Assembly (NCBI GenBank): GCA_900472605.1
Contig: UCJD01000027.1
Coordinates: forward strand, 2,362 to 66,361
Length of the DNA: 64,000 bases
Direction of reading: 5' to 3'
Source: Hyphomicrobiales bacterium
GTDB taxonomy: Bacteria; Pseudomonadota; Alphaproteobacteria; Rhizobiales; Rhizobiaceae
Below are positions 29,787 to 37,736 of this stretch, piece after piece. The position numbers and the translations under genes were made by a program. Positions within the stretch are counted from its first letter, which is position 1. The number at the start of each line of letters is the position of its first letter. The notes under the pieces were generated by a model, which saw only the letters and a program-made list of their open reading frames with translations, ran no database searches and had not been told where the DNA came from.

Positions 29787-30767
29787 CTAGAGATCGATGA
29801 TCGTGGTGTCGGCAATGGTTTGCGCAAAGCCGTTTCCGAACAGGCGAGCCGGGGTCTGGAAGCCTGGGCGCGCTTCACCTGCCAGAATACGGCGTCCGGC
29901 CTCGGCCGCGGCCATGGCTGTGAAGGTGTAGCCGTTGACGGTATCGAGGAGTGATCGGACGACCTGCCCTTGGTCGTCCGTGACCTCGACCAGCGCCTGG
30001 TAGCGGTTGACCAACCGTTCTTCCTCGCTCGGCCCGTCCGGCAGCAACGAGAGGTCGCCCTGCGGAAAGCCATCGCCGGTCACATGCACGAAGGTCTCGA
30101 TGTCGGGAACCCCCGTTGCCCGCCAGATCGTGATGAGGTCGGGCAAAGTGACCCGGAAGCAATCGACGAGGCCTCTGCCGAAGTCGAATGGCTGGATGTC
30201 CGCCTCCGCCGGGGTCAAGACGCCATTCATGCGCTTGAAGGTTTCGACTGTCAGGTTCTCCGTGGCGCTGATCGCCGACCCGCGCGAAAGACCGCCGGCA
30301 ACATGCAGCACGATCCTGATCTTGCGGGGATTGGCGACGCGCTCGGTACCATGTCCAGCAAGGCTACCGAGCATGGCGACGCTGCCGCCTCCGCCCGGCA
30401 TCAGCATGACGCCCGCGGCCATGGCCTCGTCGTCGAGGGCTTCGGCGAGCCGATAGCTGTCGAGTTCGGCCGCGGTATCGAGATAGTGCACGCCATTGCG
30501 GATCGCTGCCTTTATCAACGCATCGGCGGTGCGCATGAACGGGCCGGCGCAGTTCAGGAGGACGGAGATTCCGGCCAGGCCCGTATCGATCGCCGCAGCG
30601 TCGTCGAGACCAAACACGCGGTATTCCACGCCAAGCTTGGAGGCGAGCTCTGCAAGGGTCGCTTCGCTGCGGCCTGCAAGAACGACTGGCGTCCCTGCCG
30701 CCTTCGCATGCTCCGCCGCCATGCGGCCGGTGTAGCCGGTCGCGCCATAGATCATCAGTTTTGTCAT
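29787..30767 (-). CDS. Saccharopine dehydrogenase-like NAD(P)-dependent reductase
   Basis: A 326-residue protein with an N-terminal Rossmann fold (MIYGATGYTGRMAAEHAKAA, residues 5-24) and the saccharopine-dehydrogenase/trans-enoyl-reductase signature LLNCAGPFMRTADALIKAA, then HYLDTAAELD. True saccharopine dehydrogenases are longer; this short form resembles trans-acting enoyl reductases and lipid or polyketide-associated reductases. It starts one base after the stop of the VOC gene. Lysine metabolism is not supported by the context. Confidence 0.85.
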   Translation of the reverse strand: MTKLMIYGATGYTGRMAAEHAKAAGTPVVLAGRSEATLAELASKLGVEYRVFGLDDAAAIDTGLAGISVLLNCAGPFMRTADALIKAAIRNGVHYLDTAAELDSYRLAEALDDEAMAAGVMLMPGGGGSVAMLGSLAGHGTERVANPRKIRIVLHVAGGLSRGSAISATENLTVETFKRMNGVLTPAEADIQPFDFGRGLVDCFRVTLPDLITIWRATGVPDIETFVHVTGDGFPQGDLSLLPDGPSEEERLVNRYQALVEVTDDQGQVVRSLLDTVNGYTFTAMAAAEAGRRILAGEARPGFQTPARLFGNGFAQTIADTTIIDL

Positions 30768-30768
30768 G

Positions 30769-31164
30769 TCAGTGCTGCCATTCCTTGTAAACGAATTCGA
30801 GGCTGTAGCCGTCGGGGTCGCGCACCTGCGCGGCGTAGTAGCGCGGGTCGTAGTGAAGCTGCGGACCAGGCGGATGGACTTGAGAAGCGCCCGCAGCCAT
30901 CGCCGCGGCGAAGGCGGCATCGACCTGGGTGACGCCGTCGGCGACAAATCCGACGTGAGCGGCGCGACCTTCGACCACGCCCACCCGCAGCCAGAAGAAC
31001 ACCCGGCCGTTTGCACCGAACCCCTTCAGGTCCGGATGGCCGGGCGGACCGTCTTTTCCGTCGTAGTCATGCGCGTGGACGATCCCGAGCGGGGCAAGCG
31101 CCTTTTCGTAGAAGGCGACCGATCGGGCGGTGTCACTAACGGATAGGAAGACGTGATCGAGCAT
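30769..31164 (-). CDS. VOC-family (glyoxalase/dioxygenase-like) protein
   Basis: A 131-residue vicinal-oxygen-chelate protein made of two beta-alpha-beta-beta-beta units: MLDHVFLSVSDTARSVAFYE at the start and YYAAQVRDPDGYSLEFVYKE at the end. The usual metal ligands correspond to His4 and the C-terminal Glu of LEFV, with AHVGF in the middle. Members include glyoxalase I, ring-cleavage dioxygenases and resistance proteins. AAGGAGAG precedes the ATG. It is the second gene of the SDR-led operon. Confidence 0.87.
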   Translation of the reverse strand: MLDHVFLSVSDTARSVAFYEKALAPLGIVHAHDYDGKDGPPGHPDLKGFGANGRVFFWLRVGVVEGRAAHVGFVADGVTQVDAAFAAAMAAGASQVHPPGPQLHYDPRYYAAQVRDPDGYSLEFVYKEWQH

Positions 31165-31178
31165 GGCGCTCTCCTTGT

Positions 31179-31922
31179 TCAGATGATGTAGCCGCCCGCG
31201 ACTTCGATGTTCTGGGCGTTGATCCACCGGTTCTCGTTGGACAGCAGGCTGGCGACGACCTCGCCGATATCCTCGGGCTCGCCGACACGGCCGAGCGCCG
31301 TCTGGCCGGCAAGCATCGCCTCGAACTCGTCGTTCAGCCCGCCGCCGAGTTCCGTGCGGATCGCGCCGGGAGCGATCGAGTTTGCCCGGATGCCGCGTGC
31401 GCCGAACTCTTTGGCCATGTAGCGGGTCAGGACCTCGAGACCACCCTTGAAGGCAGCGTAAGGAGCGACGCCTGATGTCGCCACGCGCGTGGTGGCGCTG
31501 GTGATGTTGATGATCTGTCCATTGTCCGCGATCAGCGGCAGCAGGATCTGGGTGAGGAAGAATGGGCCCTTCAGATGAACGTCGAACAGTCCGTCGAACT
31601 GCTCTTCGGTCACAGTGGCGATCGGATTGAACAGGCCGTATCCGGCATTGTTGACGAGATAGTCAAAGTCGCGGCGGTCAAAGACGGACTGCAGCTTCGC
31701 CGCGACGGCGTCGCGGAATGCCGGGAACGAACTGGTGTCGCCGACGTCCAGCTTCAGCGACGCCGCCTTGCCACCAATCTGGGTGATCTCCTTGACGACC
31801 GCCTCGGCCTTGTCGGGGCTGCTGTTGTAGGTGACGACGACACCCATGCCTTTGCGGGCGCATTCGACGGCGGCGCTTGCTCCGAGGCCGCGGCTGCTGC
31901 CGGTGATGATCACGATCTTCAT
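31179..31922 (-). CDS. Short-chain dehydrogenase/reductase leading the operon
   Basis: A 247-residue classical SDR: cofactor motif TGSSRGLGASAA at residues 7-18, NNAG near 91, and the YxxxK equivalent replaced by YAAFK (near 155), which keeps Tyr and Lys. The C-terminus has the typical INAQNIEVAGGYII. It heads a leftward operon SDR-VOC-saccharopine-reductase-like-SnoaL-like-SnoaL-like with gaps of 14, 1, 10 and 104 bases. GGAAGGAAC precedes the ATG. It is divergent from the second AraC_N regulator, with the shared motif at 31991-32013 in between. Confidence 0.9.
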   Translation of the reverse strand: MKIVIITGSSRGLGASAAVECARKGMGVVVTYNSSPDKAEAVVKEITQIGGKAASLKLDVGDTSSFPAFRDAVAAKLQSVFDRRDFDYLVNNAGYGLFNPIATVTEEQFDGLFDVHLKGPFFLTQILLPLIADNGQIINITSATTRVATSGVAPYAAFKGGLEVLTRYMAKEFGARGIRANSIAPGAIRTELGGGLNDEFEAMLAGQTALGRVGEPEDIGEVVASLLSNENRWINAQNIEVAGGYII

Positions 31923-31990
31923 GGGACGTTCCTTCCGTGTCTGGTGTGACCCGAAACTAGGCTGCCCTCACACACGCCGCTCACCCATTC

Positions 31991-32013
31991 CTCTCTGAAA
32001 CTTGCCTATTTCT
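31991..32013 (-). promoter_or_regulatory. Shared AraC operator candidate, copy 2
   Basis: On the minus strand this reads AGAAATAGGCAAGTTTCAGA, then GAG; it matches 27933-27954. Just beyond it on the same strand GAATGGGTGAG loosely repeats AATAGGCAAG one to two helical turns away, as paired AraC half-sites often do. It lies 69 bases before the SDR start codon. Confidence 0.55.
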
Positions 32014-32058
32014 GCTTTGGCGTTGCGGAGCGGTCTCCAGCCTGTCAGGGTCACTGTC

Positions 32059-32940
32059 ATGGAAAAGCAACTTCAGGAACTGCGCGCGCTGGCGTCTTCG
32101 GCGGAAAACCGCCGAACCGACACGGGCATCCCCCGCGTCGCCATGGTGCAGGGAGAGATCCCGGAACACAGGCTTTCGGCCGTCTACGAGCCGATGATCA
32201 ACCTGATCCTGACCGGATCCAAGACGATGACGGTCGGTGAGCGGACCTTCGCCTACGACCCGGCCACCTACTTCGTCATGTCGGTCGATCTGCCGGCCGT
32301 TGGCTCGGTGCATCCGTCGGCGACGGGGGAGCCATATCTGGCCGTCAGCCTGACGCTTCACCCGCCAACGGTCGCGGCACTGATCAGCGACCTGCCGGTG
32401 CAGGTCTGCAGCAAGCTGTTCGGCTCCGGCTTTTCGATCGCGCCGGTCAGCGAGGAATTCCTTGACGCCTGGGTGCGCATGCTTCGGCTCATGGAGCGAC
32501 CAGATGAGATCGCCGTGCTCGCGCCAGCCTATGAACGCGAGATTCTGTTTCGCGTGCTGCAGGGGCCGCTTGGCTGGATGCTGCGCGACATCGCCGCTCC
32601 CGATGGGGCGCTGTCGCGGATCGGCGTGGCGATACAGTGGATTCGAGAGAATTTTGCAAAACCACTCCGGGTCGAAGCGCTTGCCGAAATGGCGGCGTTG
32701 AGCGTTTCGGCGTTCCATCGCCACTTCAAAGCGGTGACAGCCCTCAGTCCGATCCAGTTCCAGAAGCAGGTGCGGCTGTTGCATGCCAGGACGCTGCTGA
32801 TGGCCGGAGAAGGAACAGCGACCTCGGTGGCGTTTGGGGTGGGGTATGAGAGTCCAAACCAGTTCAGCCGAGAATATGCAAGGCAGTTCGGCCTACCACC
32901 CTCGAAGGATATTGTGCGTCTTCGGGGCGAGGCTGTATGA
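32059..32940 (+). CDS. AraC-family regulator with AraC_N domain (second copy)
   Basis: A 293-residue paralogue of the regulator at 26997-27896: TDTGIPRVAMVQ, PATYFVMSVDLPAVGSV and AIQWIRENFAKPLRVEALAE align with the equivalent parts of the first copy, and the C-terminus GYESPNQFSREYARQFGLPP is nearly the same. I start at MEKQLQEL. It is divergent from the five-gene SDR operon and most simply controls it. Cross-regulation with the first copy is possible because the two intergenic regions share a motif. Confidence 0.9.
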   Translation: MEKQLQELRALASSAENRRTDTGIPRVAMVQGEIPEHRLSAVYEPMINLILTGSKTMTVGERTFAYDPATYFVMSVDLPAVGSVHPSATGEPYLAVSLTLHPPTVAALISDLPVQVCSKLFGSGFSIAPVSEEFLDAWVRMLRLMERPDEIAVLAPAYEREILFRVLQGPLGWMLRDIAAPDGALSRIGVAIQWIRENFAKPLRVEALAEMAALSVSAFHRHFKAVTALSPIQFQKQVRLLHARTLLMAGEGTATSVAFGVGYESPNQFSREYARQFGLPPSKDIVRLRGEAV

Positions 32941-32945
32941 CGGAT

Positions 32946-33022
32946 GCGTAGAGCAGGATGCTTCCATCCAATGACCGCTTCGGGCGGATACCGGTCTTCC
33001 GCTTTGCCCCAAAAGCGGTCAT
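32946..33022. repeat. Palindromic intergenic element, rhizobial small-repeat type
   Basis: ATGACCGCTT (32971-32980) and AAGCGGTCAT (33013-33022) are perfect inverted 10-mers 32 bases apart. They follow GTAGAGCAGGATG, a beginning that I recall from small dispersed rhizobial repeats. The right arm overlaps the stop codon of the DUF1254 gene. It could also serve as a 3'-end hairpin between the convergent genes. Confidence 0.4.
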
Positions 33023-34512
33023 CCGACTAGCTCGAAATCCGGTAGCTTGAACGTCTTGTTGTTGAAGGCGTCCGTCGGGCCGTAGAAACGCACGGCCGGT
33101 AGCGGACGTTTGCCTGAAGTGGGTATCCAGTTCGCCTCCAGACCGTCCGGAGCTTTCGGTCCGACGTAAATGCTGACGCCCCCATCGGCGTTCTTTTTCA
33201 TTTTGCCGAGATCATAGGATGACAGAGTTGTTCGATTCAAATCGCTGTAGATGAAGGACATGGTCGCGCGGTCGTAGACCGTAAGCGCCCAGAATTGCTT
33301 GACGGGCATTTCGGCGGGTATGTCGAGCGTGTAGAGCTTGCCTGCTTCAAGCAGCTTCCCGTCCTTGTCTGCCATGGCCATCATATACTGGGTCGCTGGA
33401 GTGTCGCTCAGAACCTTCGGCATGTACGTGCACCAGAAGTATTCGGCGGCACGGGGAATAAGGTCGATGTAGTCGTTGTAGATGAACGAAAAGGTCTTGT
33501 TGTCGTCCGCCTGCAACAGCGAAACATAGTGCCGATCGGGCCAGTAGCGCATGCTATCAGGGATATGGTCGAACCAATCCTGCAGGTAGTACCAGACGTC
33601 GATAGCGGCGTTGTGCATAGCGCGCTTGGCAGTTTCATCCGGAGCGAAGGGCTTTCCCTTCTCGATTCCGAGCGACTTCAACATGCCCATCATCACCTTG
33701 TCGTGCTCCCTGACAGGCTCGACGCTCATGATGGCGTGCATGTCCTCGAAGTGCCGCTCATCGTAGAACGGCAAGGTCGGGTAGCGCTGATTGATAGGAT
33801 CGACGAACTTCTGCTCAGGCGGATTGCCCGCTTCGCTGAGATAGTACATTCGCAGACGCTTGGCGTAGGTATATGCGTCGGTGGTCGACTTGCCCGCCGC
33901 AGGAACAGAGCGGAAGGCAAAGGCGATGCGGTAATTCGGCGATGCCACCTGAATATAGCCATCCGGTATGGCTTCTGTGTAACCGGGTGGCGTGAACAGC
34001 AGCTTTCCGCCCTTGCCCTGGTCGACACCAGCGGGGCCGACATCGGCAATGGTAAACTGCCATGCGTCGACGACCTGACCATACAGACTGCCATCGGCTC
34101 CGGCGACCGGCACCTCCAGAACCACGGGCCCCTTCTGTAGATCGGTGAATGCCGAGATATAAGGCGTCGTGCTGTTTGCGGTGATTGCTTCCAGCTTCGG
34201 TGTCGCCACGGCGGAGTAAGCAATGATATCGTTGTCCTTCATGCCGAGATCGGTGAAGGCCGCGCGGCGAAACGAATAGATGGCTATCGCTGGCATGTTC
34301 CAAAGCACGGCCTCGAAGGCCCGCTGGTATTTGATCTGATAGTCGAAGTCCTTGATCGACGGTGTCGCTCCCTTGGCGGGCTGCCCACCGAGCGGGTCTT
34401 CGCCACTTTGCGCGAATGCCTGTGTCGCTATCAGCCCATCGAACACGTTTGCGCCATAGGCCGAGGCGACCACGCCTGCAGCCGTTGTCAGGAAGAATTC
34501 TCGCCTTTTCAT
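33019..34512 (-). CDS. DUF1254/DUF1214 exported protein, copy A
   Basis: A 497-residue protein with a Tat-like signal (MKRREFFLTTAAGVVASAYG), a DUF1254 domain (about 60-190, with YQRAFEAVLWNMPA) and a C-terminal DUF1214 domain (FWALTVYDRATMSF through ANWIPTSGKRPL). The family is periplasmic or exported, its biochemical role is unknown, and members often occur in tandem. GAGGAGATC precedes the ATG. It lies 58 bases after a paralogue on the same strand, so both are probably co-transcribed. Confidence 0.88.
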   Translation of the reverse strand: MKRREFFLTTAAGVVASAYGANVFDGLIATQAFAQSGEDPLGGQPAKGATPSIKDFDYQIKYQRAFEAVLWNMPAIAIYSFRRAAFTDLGMKDNDIIAYSAVATPKLEAITANSTTPYISAFTDLQKGPVVLEVPVAGADGSLYGQVVDAWQFTIADVGPAGVDQGKGGKLLFTPPGYTEAIPDGYIQVASPNYRIAFAFRSVPAAGKSTTDAYTYAKRLRMYYLSEAGNPPEQKFVDPINQRYPTLPFYDERHFEDMHAIMSVEPVREHDKVMMGMLKSLGIEKGKPFAPDETAKRAMHNAAIDVWYYLQDWFDHIPDSMRYWPDRHYVSLLQADDNKTFSFIYNDYIDLIPRAAEYFWCTYMPKVLSDTPATQYMMAMADKDGKLLEAGKLYTLDIPAEMPVKQFWALTVYDRATMSFIYSDLNRTTLSSYDLGKMKKNADGGVSIYVGPKAPDGLEANWIPTSGKRPLPAVRFYGPTDAFNNKTFKLPDFELVG

Positions 34513-34570
34513 CGTGATCTCCTCGGCTTTATCGCGCCTGTGTCTGCGGTGTGGCCAACGATGACGGTGC

Positions 34571-36106
34571 CTAGCTGATTTCGACCAGGTCGTCCGGCTT
34601 CCAGCTCCGGTCGAAATAGGGCTGTTCTGGACCGTAAAGACGGAAGAGGATGAACCAGCCCTTGCCGGGAACCGTCTTGATCCAGTTGGCGTCTTCTCCA
34701 GCCGGGACGTCGGGCCCAAAGAACAGGTCGGTGCTACCGTCCGCATTGGCCTTCGGTTTGGTGAAGGAGGAGATGCGCGAGAAATCCGTGCCGTTATGAA
34801 GCTCGGAGCGCGTGCCGTTGTCGTAGGCCGTCACCGACCAGTAGAGCTTTGCCGGAATATTCGCGGGCAGGTGCATCTTGTACTTCTTGCCACCGTCGAA
34901 AATGTTGCCTTCAGCGTCCTTGGCAACCCAAGGATAGGCTTGCCCAACGCCCGGTGTCTTGGTGGCCATCAACTGGCTGGTGGCGCAGGCCAGATAGAAG
35001 AACGTCGTGCGCGCGTCGTGATTGGTGTGGCCGTCCGACACGAAGGACGGGCTGCCACCCATGAACGCCTCCGCATACTTGCGGTCGGGCCAATGCCAAC
35101 GTTCCGGGTCGTCTCCGTGGAAGGCGATAGACCGCGCCATTGCCTTTCCGGTCTCGGCGGCTCTCTCAAGGATGGACGCCATGCGCTCGTCGGGTTTGAA
35201 TGGCTTGCCCGGCTCGATACCGATCGCCTTCATGAAGCCCATCATGAAGGCATCGGTCTGCATCGCCGGTTCTGCCGTCACGACTTCGGCCAGCCGTTCG
35301 AAGTAGGCGCGACCTTCCGGCGGGATGCGGTCGATGGTCTTGTCGCTCATGTCGAAATACTGAAGCTTCGGACGCGCGGATGGCGTCTTCAAAGCGCTAA
35401 GCGGATAGATTTTGAGTTTGGTCTTCAGTTCTTTGACGGCAGCAGTGGTATCCGGCCCGCTCGGCGTCTGCTCGACATTGCCGCGCAGCAGCATCCAACT
35501 GACATAGGTATTCGGCCGAACAACGACGTGACCCTTGGGTGCCTTGCCCTTCCAGCCGGGAGGCACGATCAGGTATTTGCCGCTCGGGGAAACCTTGGGA
35601 ATTACATCGACGACAGGCAACTGCCACATGTCGTCGAGCAAACCCGGCAGCGTCGGCGGCACCTCCGCGACGATTGGGCCATCATGGGTGTCGAAGAAAT
35701 AGTCGACATACATGCTGTCGGCGTTCCCCGTGAGGTGTTCGATGTTGCTCTTCAGAAGGCCACCGAGGTAGCCGAGCTTGTAGTCGTCCGACCCACCACC
35801 CATCGCCTCTCCGTTGGCGACACGGTACTGCCGCATCCCGACCGCTGGCAGCCCCCACAGATAGGCCTGGACGGCCCGCTGATACGCCAATTCGTCGAAC
35901 ATCTTGGCTGCGGCGTCCGCCGTCGGAACATCGAGATGATACGCAGGTTTGGCATCGGTGGGTGCTTGAGCCGCTGGCATCGCGGCGGGTGCGGCGGTCT
36001 GAGCAAACGCTGGCGCTGCCCCCGCAGCGACCAAGGTGGTTCCGCCGAGGAGTACGGTACGGCGGTTCATGCCGTTTACGGCAATAGGGCTGCTTTCGTC
36101 GTTCAT
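34571..36106 (-). CDS. DUF1254/DUF1214 exported protein, copy B
   Basis: A 511-residue paralogue of copy A. The signal region contains NRRTVLLGGTTLVAAGAAPA, a Tat-type motif, followed by an Ala/Pro-rich linker. DUF1254 shows AYQRAVQAYLWGLPAVGMRQ, and DUF1214 ends with ANWIKTVPGKGWFILFRLYG. I start at MNDESSP (GGGAGC upstream); the frame is open 22 codons further. It is the first gene of the pair. Beyond it lie 312 bases with an insertion-sequence remnant. Function unknown. Confidence 0.88.
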   Translation of the reverse strand: MNDESSPIAVNGMNRRTVLLGGTTLVAAGAAPAFAQTAAPAAMPAAQAPTDAKPAYHLDVPTADAAAKMFDELAYQRAVQAYLWGLPAVGMRQYRVANGEAMGGGSDDYKLGYLGGLLKSNIEHLTGNADSMYVDYFFDTHDGPIVAEVPPTLPGLLDDMWQLPVVDVIPKVSPSGKYLIVPPGWKGKAPKGHVVVRPNTYVSWMLLRGNVEQTPSGPDTTAAVKELKTKLKIYPLSALKTPSARPKLQYFDMSDKTIDRIPPEGRAYFERLAEVVTAEPAMQTDAFMMGFMKAIGIEPGKPFKPDERMASILERAAETGKAMARSIAFHGDDPERWHWPDRKYAEAFMGGSPSFVSDGHTNHDARTTFFYLACATSQLMATKTPGVGQAYPWVAKDAEGNIFDGGKKYKMHLPANIPAKLYWSVTAYDNGTRSELHNGTDFSRISSFTKPKANADGSTDLFFGPDVPAGEDANWIKTVPGKGWFILFRLYGPEQPYFDRSWKPDDLVEIS

Positions 36107-36211
36107 CACCAGCTCCCTGATGTGTTGGCAGGAGCAGGCTGTACTGGGTCTTTGGAAAGCGGAAGTACGCAACAGTAAATGGCGACGTAAATGACCGCTT
36201 TTGCCTGTCCG

Positions 36212-36346
36212 TTAGCCCGAGCAATTCCACGGTATCAGTTCGTCAATCCGGCGCTGCTTGGAGCCATCTAAGATGGGGTCGAAGCCGTCGACATGCCGCT
36301 TGCAGAGGCGATCGCCCAACAACCGCCCTAAAGCTGGTCGGCCTCC
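36212..36346 (-). pseudogene. C-terminal remnant of an IS66-family transposase (TnpC)
   Basis: An open stretch of 44 codons ending at a TAA (36212-36214) encodes LCKRHVDGFDP and RRIDELIPWN near its end. These match the order of the conserved IS66 C-terminal signature (CK.NGVDP, then RIDELLPWN). No start codon or upstream transposase domain is present, so only the tail survives. It marks the right edge of the accessory block. Nothing else is evident in 36107-36418. Confidence 0.6.
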
Positions 36347-36418
36347 CACTCGCGATAAGAGGGGTTCTTCTGTCGATGTCCGCACATGGTATCGTGTTTC
36401 TTTGTCAGTCGGCGCCGA

Positions 36419-37582
36419 TCATTCGCCCAAGCGCTGCTCGGCAAGCCGTACCCAGTAGGAGATGCCGTGGCTGATGACTTCGTCGTTGAAGTCGTAGGCC
36501 GGGTTGTGCAGGCCCGCTGTATCGCCATTGCCGATGAAGATGAAGGCGCCGGGGCGGGCGTTCAGCATGTAGGAAAAATCCTCGCCGCCCATCATAGGAT
36601 CGATGTCGGGATTGACGTTGCCGGCACCCGCGATGTCGGTCGCAACCGCCGTCGCATGCTCGGTCTCATCGGCATGGTTGGATGTGACGGGGTAGTTGCG
36701 CTGAAAATGGATGTCCGTCTCCGCGTCATGCGCCTCGGCCACGCCGGCAACAATCTGCCTGAAGCGCTTCTCCGCGAGATCGCGCACCGCCTCGTCAAGT
36801 GTGCGCACCGTGCCGGCAAACGTTGCCTCGTTGGGGATGACGTTATGAGCAAAGCCGGCATTGAACTTGGTGACCGACACCACGACCGAGCGCAACGGAT
36901 CGACGTTGCGTGATGCGATCATCTGTAGGTTGGTGACGATCTGCGTACCGATCGCGATCGGGTCGATCGTCCGGTTCGGCTGCGCCGCATGGCCGCCGCG
37001 ACCCTTGACGGTGACAGTGAACTCGTCGGTCGCGGCCATGATCGGCCCCTTGCGGATGGCGAAATGGCCCACCGGTAGGCCGGGCATGTTGTGCATGCCG
37101 TAGACCTCGTCGATCCCGAAGCGCTCCATCATCCCGTCCTTGACCATCAGGTCGCCGCCGGCACCACCTTCTTCCGCCGGCTGGAAGATCACCGCGACAT
37201 TACCGTTGAAATTGCGGGTCTCGGCGAGATACTTCGCCGCGCCAAGCAGCATCGCCGTGTGCCCGTCATGGCCGCAGGCGTGCATTTTGCCGGATATTTT
37301 CGATGCCCATGGCTTCCCCGATATCTCGGTGAGCGGCAGTGCGTCCATGTCGGCGCGCAGGCCGATGGCGCGCGATCCCGCACCCTTGCCCTTGATCAAG
37401 CCCACAACGCCGGTGCGGCCAATGCCGGTCACGATCTCGTCGACGCCGAATTCCTTGAGCTTCTCGGCCACGAAGGCGGCCGTCTCTTCAACCGCATAAA
37501 GCAGTCCCGGCCGCTCGTGAATGTGCCGGCGCCACCCGGTCACTTCGTCCTGAAGTTCGGCGGCTCTGTTCAAAATCGGCAT
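36419..37582 (-). CDS. M20D-family amidohydrolase (hippurate hydrolase-like)
   Basis: A 387-residue metallo-amidohydrolase that hydrolyses N-acyl amino acids or related amides. Metal-binding motifs are MHACGHDGHTAML (Cys and two His) and AEEGG, with a late MMGGEDFSYM supplying a further ligand. The lid/dimerisation domain (about 185-295) begins KGRGGHAAQPN. GGGAAG precedes the ATG giving MPILNRA. Annotations in this family (hippurate hydrolase, IAA-amino acid hydrolase) are rarely tested; the substrate is unknown. It is divergent from the carboxypeptidase gene. Confidence 0.88.
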   Translation of the reverse strand: MPILNRAAELQDEVTGWRRHIHERPGLLYAVEETAAFVAEKLKEFGVDEIVTGIGRTGVVGLIKGKGAGSRAIGLRADMDALPLTEISGKPWASKISGKMHACGHDGHTAMLLGAAKYLAETRNFNGNVAVIFQPAEEGGAGGDLMVKDGMMERFGIDEVYGMHNMPGLPVGHFAIRKGPIMAATDEFTVTVKGRGGHAAQPNRTIDPIAIGTQIVTNLQMIASRNVDPLRSVVVSVTKFNAGFAHNVIPNEATFAGTVRTLDEAVRDLAEKRFRQIVAGVAEAHDAETDIHFQRNYPVTSNHADETEHATAVATDIAGAGNVNPDIDPMMGGEDFSYMLNARPGAFIFIGNGDTAGLHNPAYDFNDEVISHGISYWVRLAEQRLGE

Positions 37583-37736
37583 GCTTGCTTCCCTGCTGAA
37601 AATCGAAAACGGCGGCAATAACGGGATTGATACCGCGGCTCGGAAATAAGTTAGACAATGACCTTTGCCATGTCATGGCCATATACGTTAAATAGGGGAA
37701 ACTTTCGAGACATCAGGACATCTTTAAGGACAAACC

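Noticed and set aside
36346..36418. A second copy of the tRNA-Arg 3' end as an island attachment site
   Set aside because: No stretch resembling GGTTCGAATCCTCTCGTGGA occurs near the right edge of the block, so no att repeat can be claimed.
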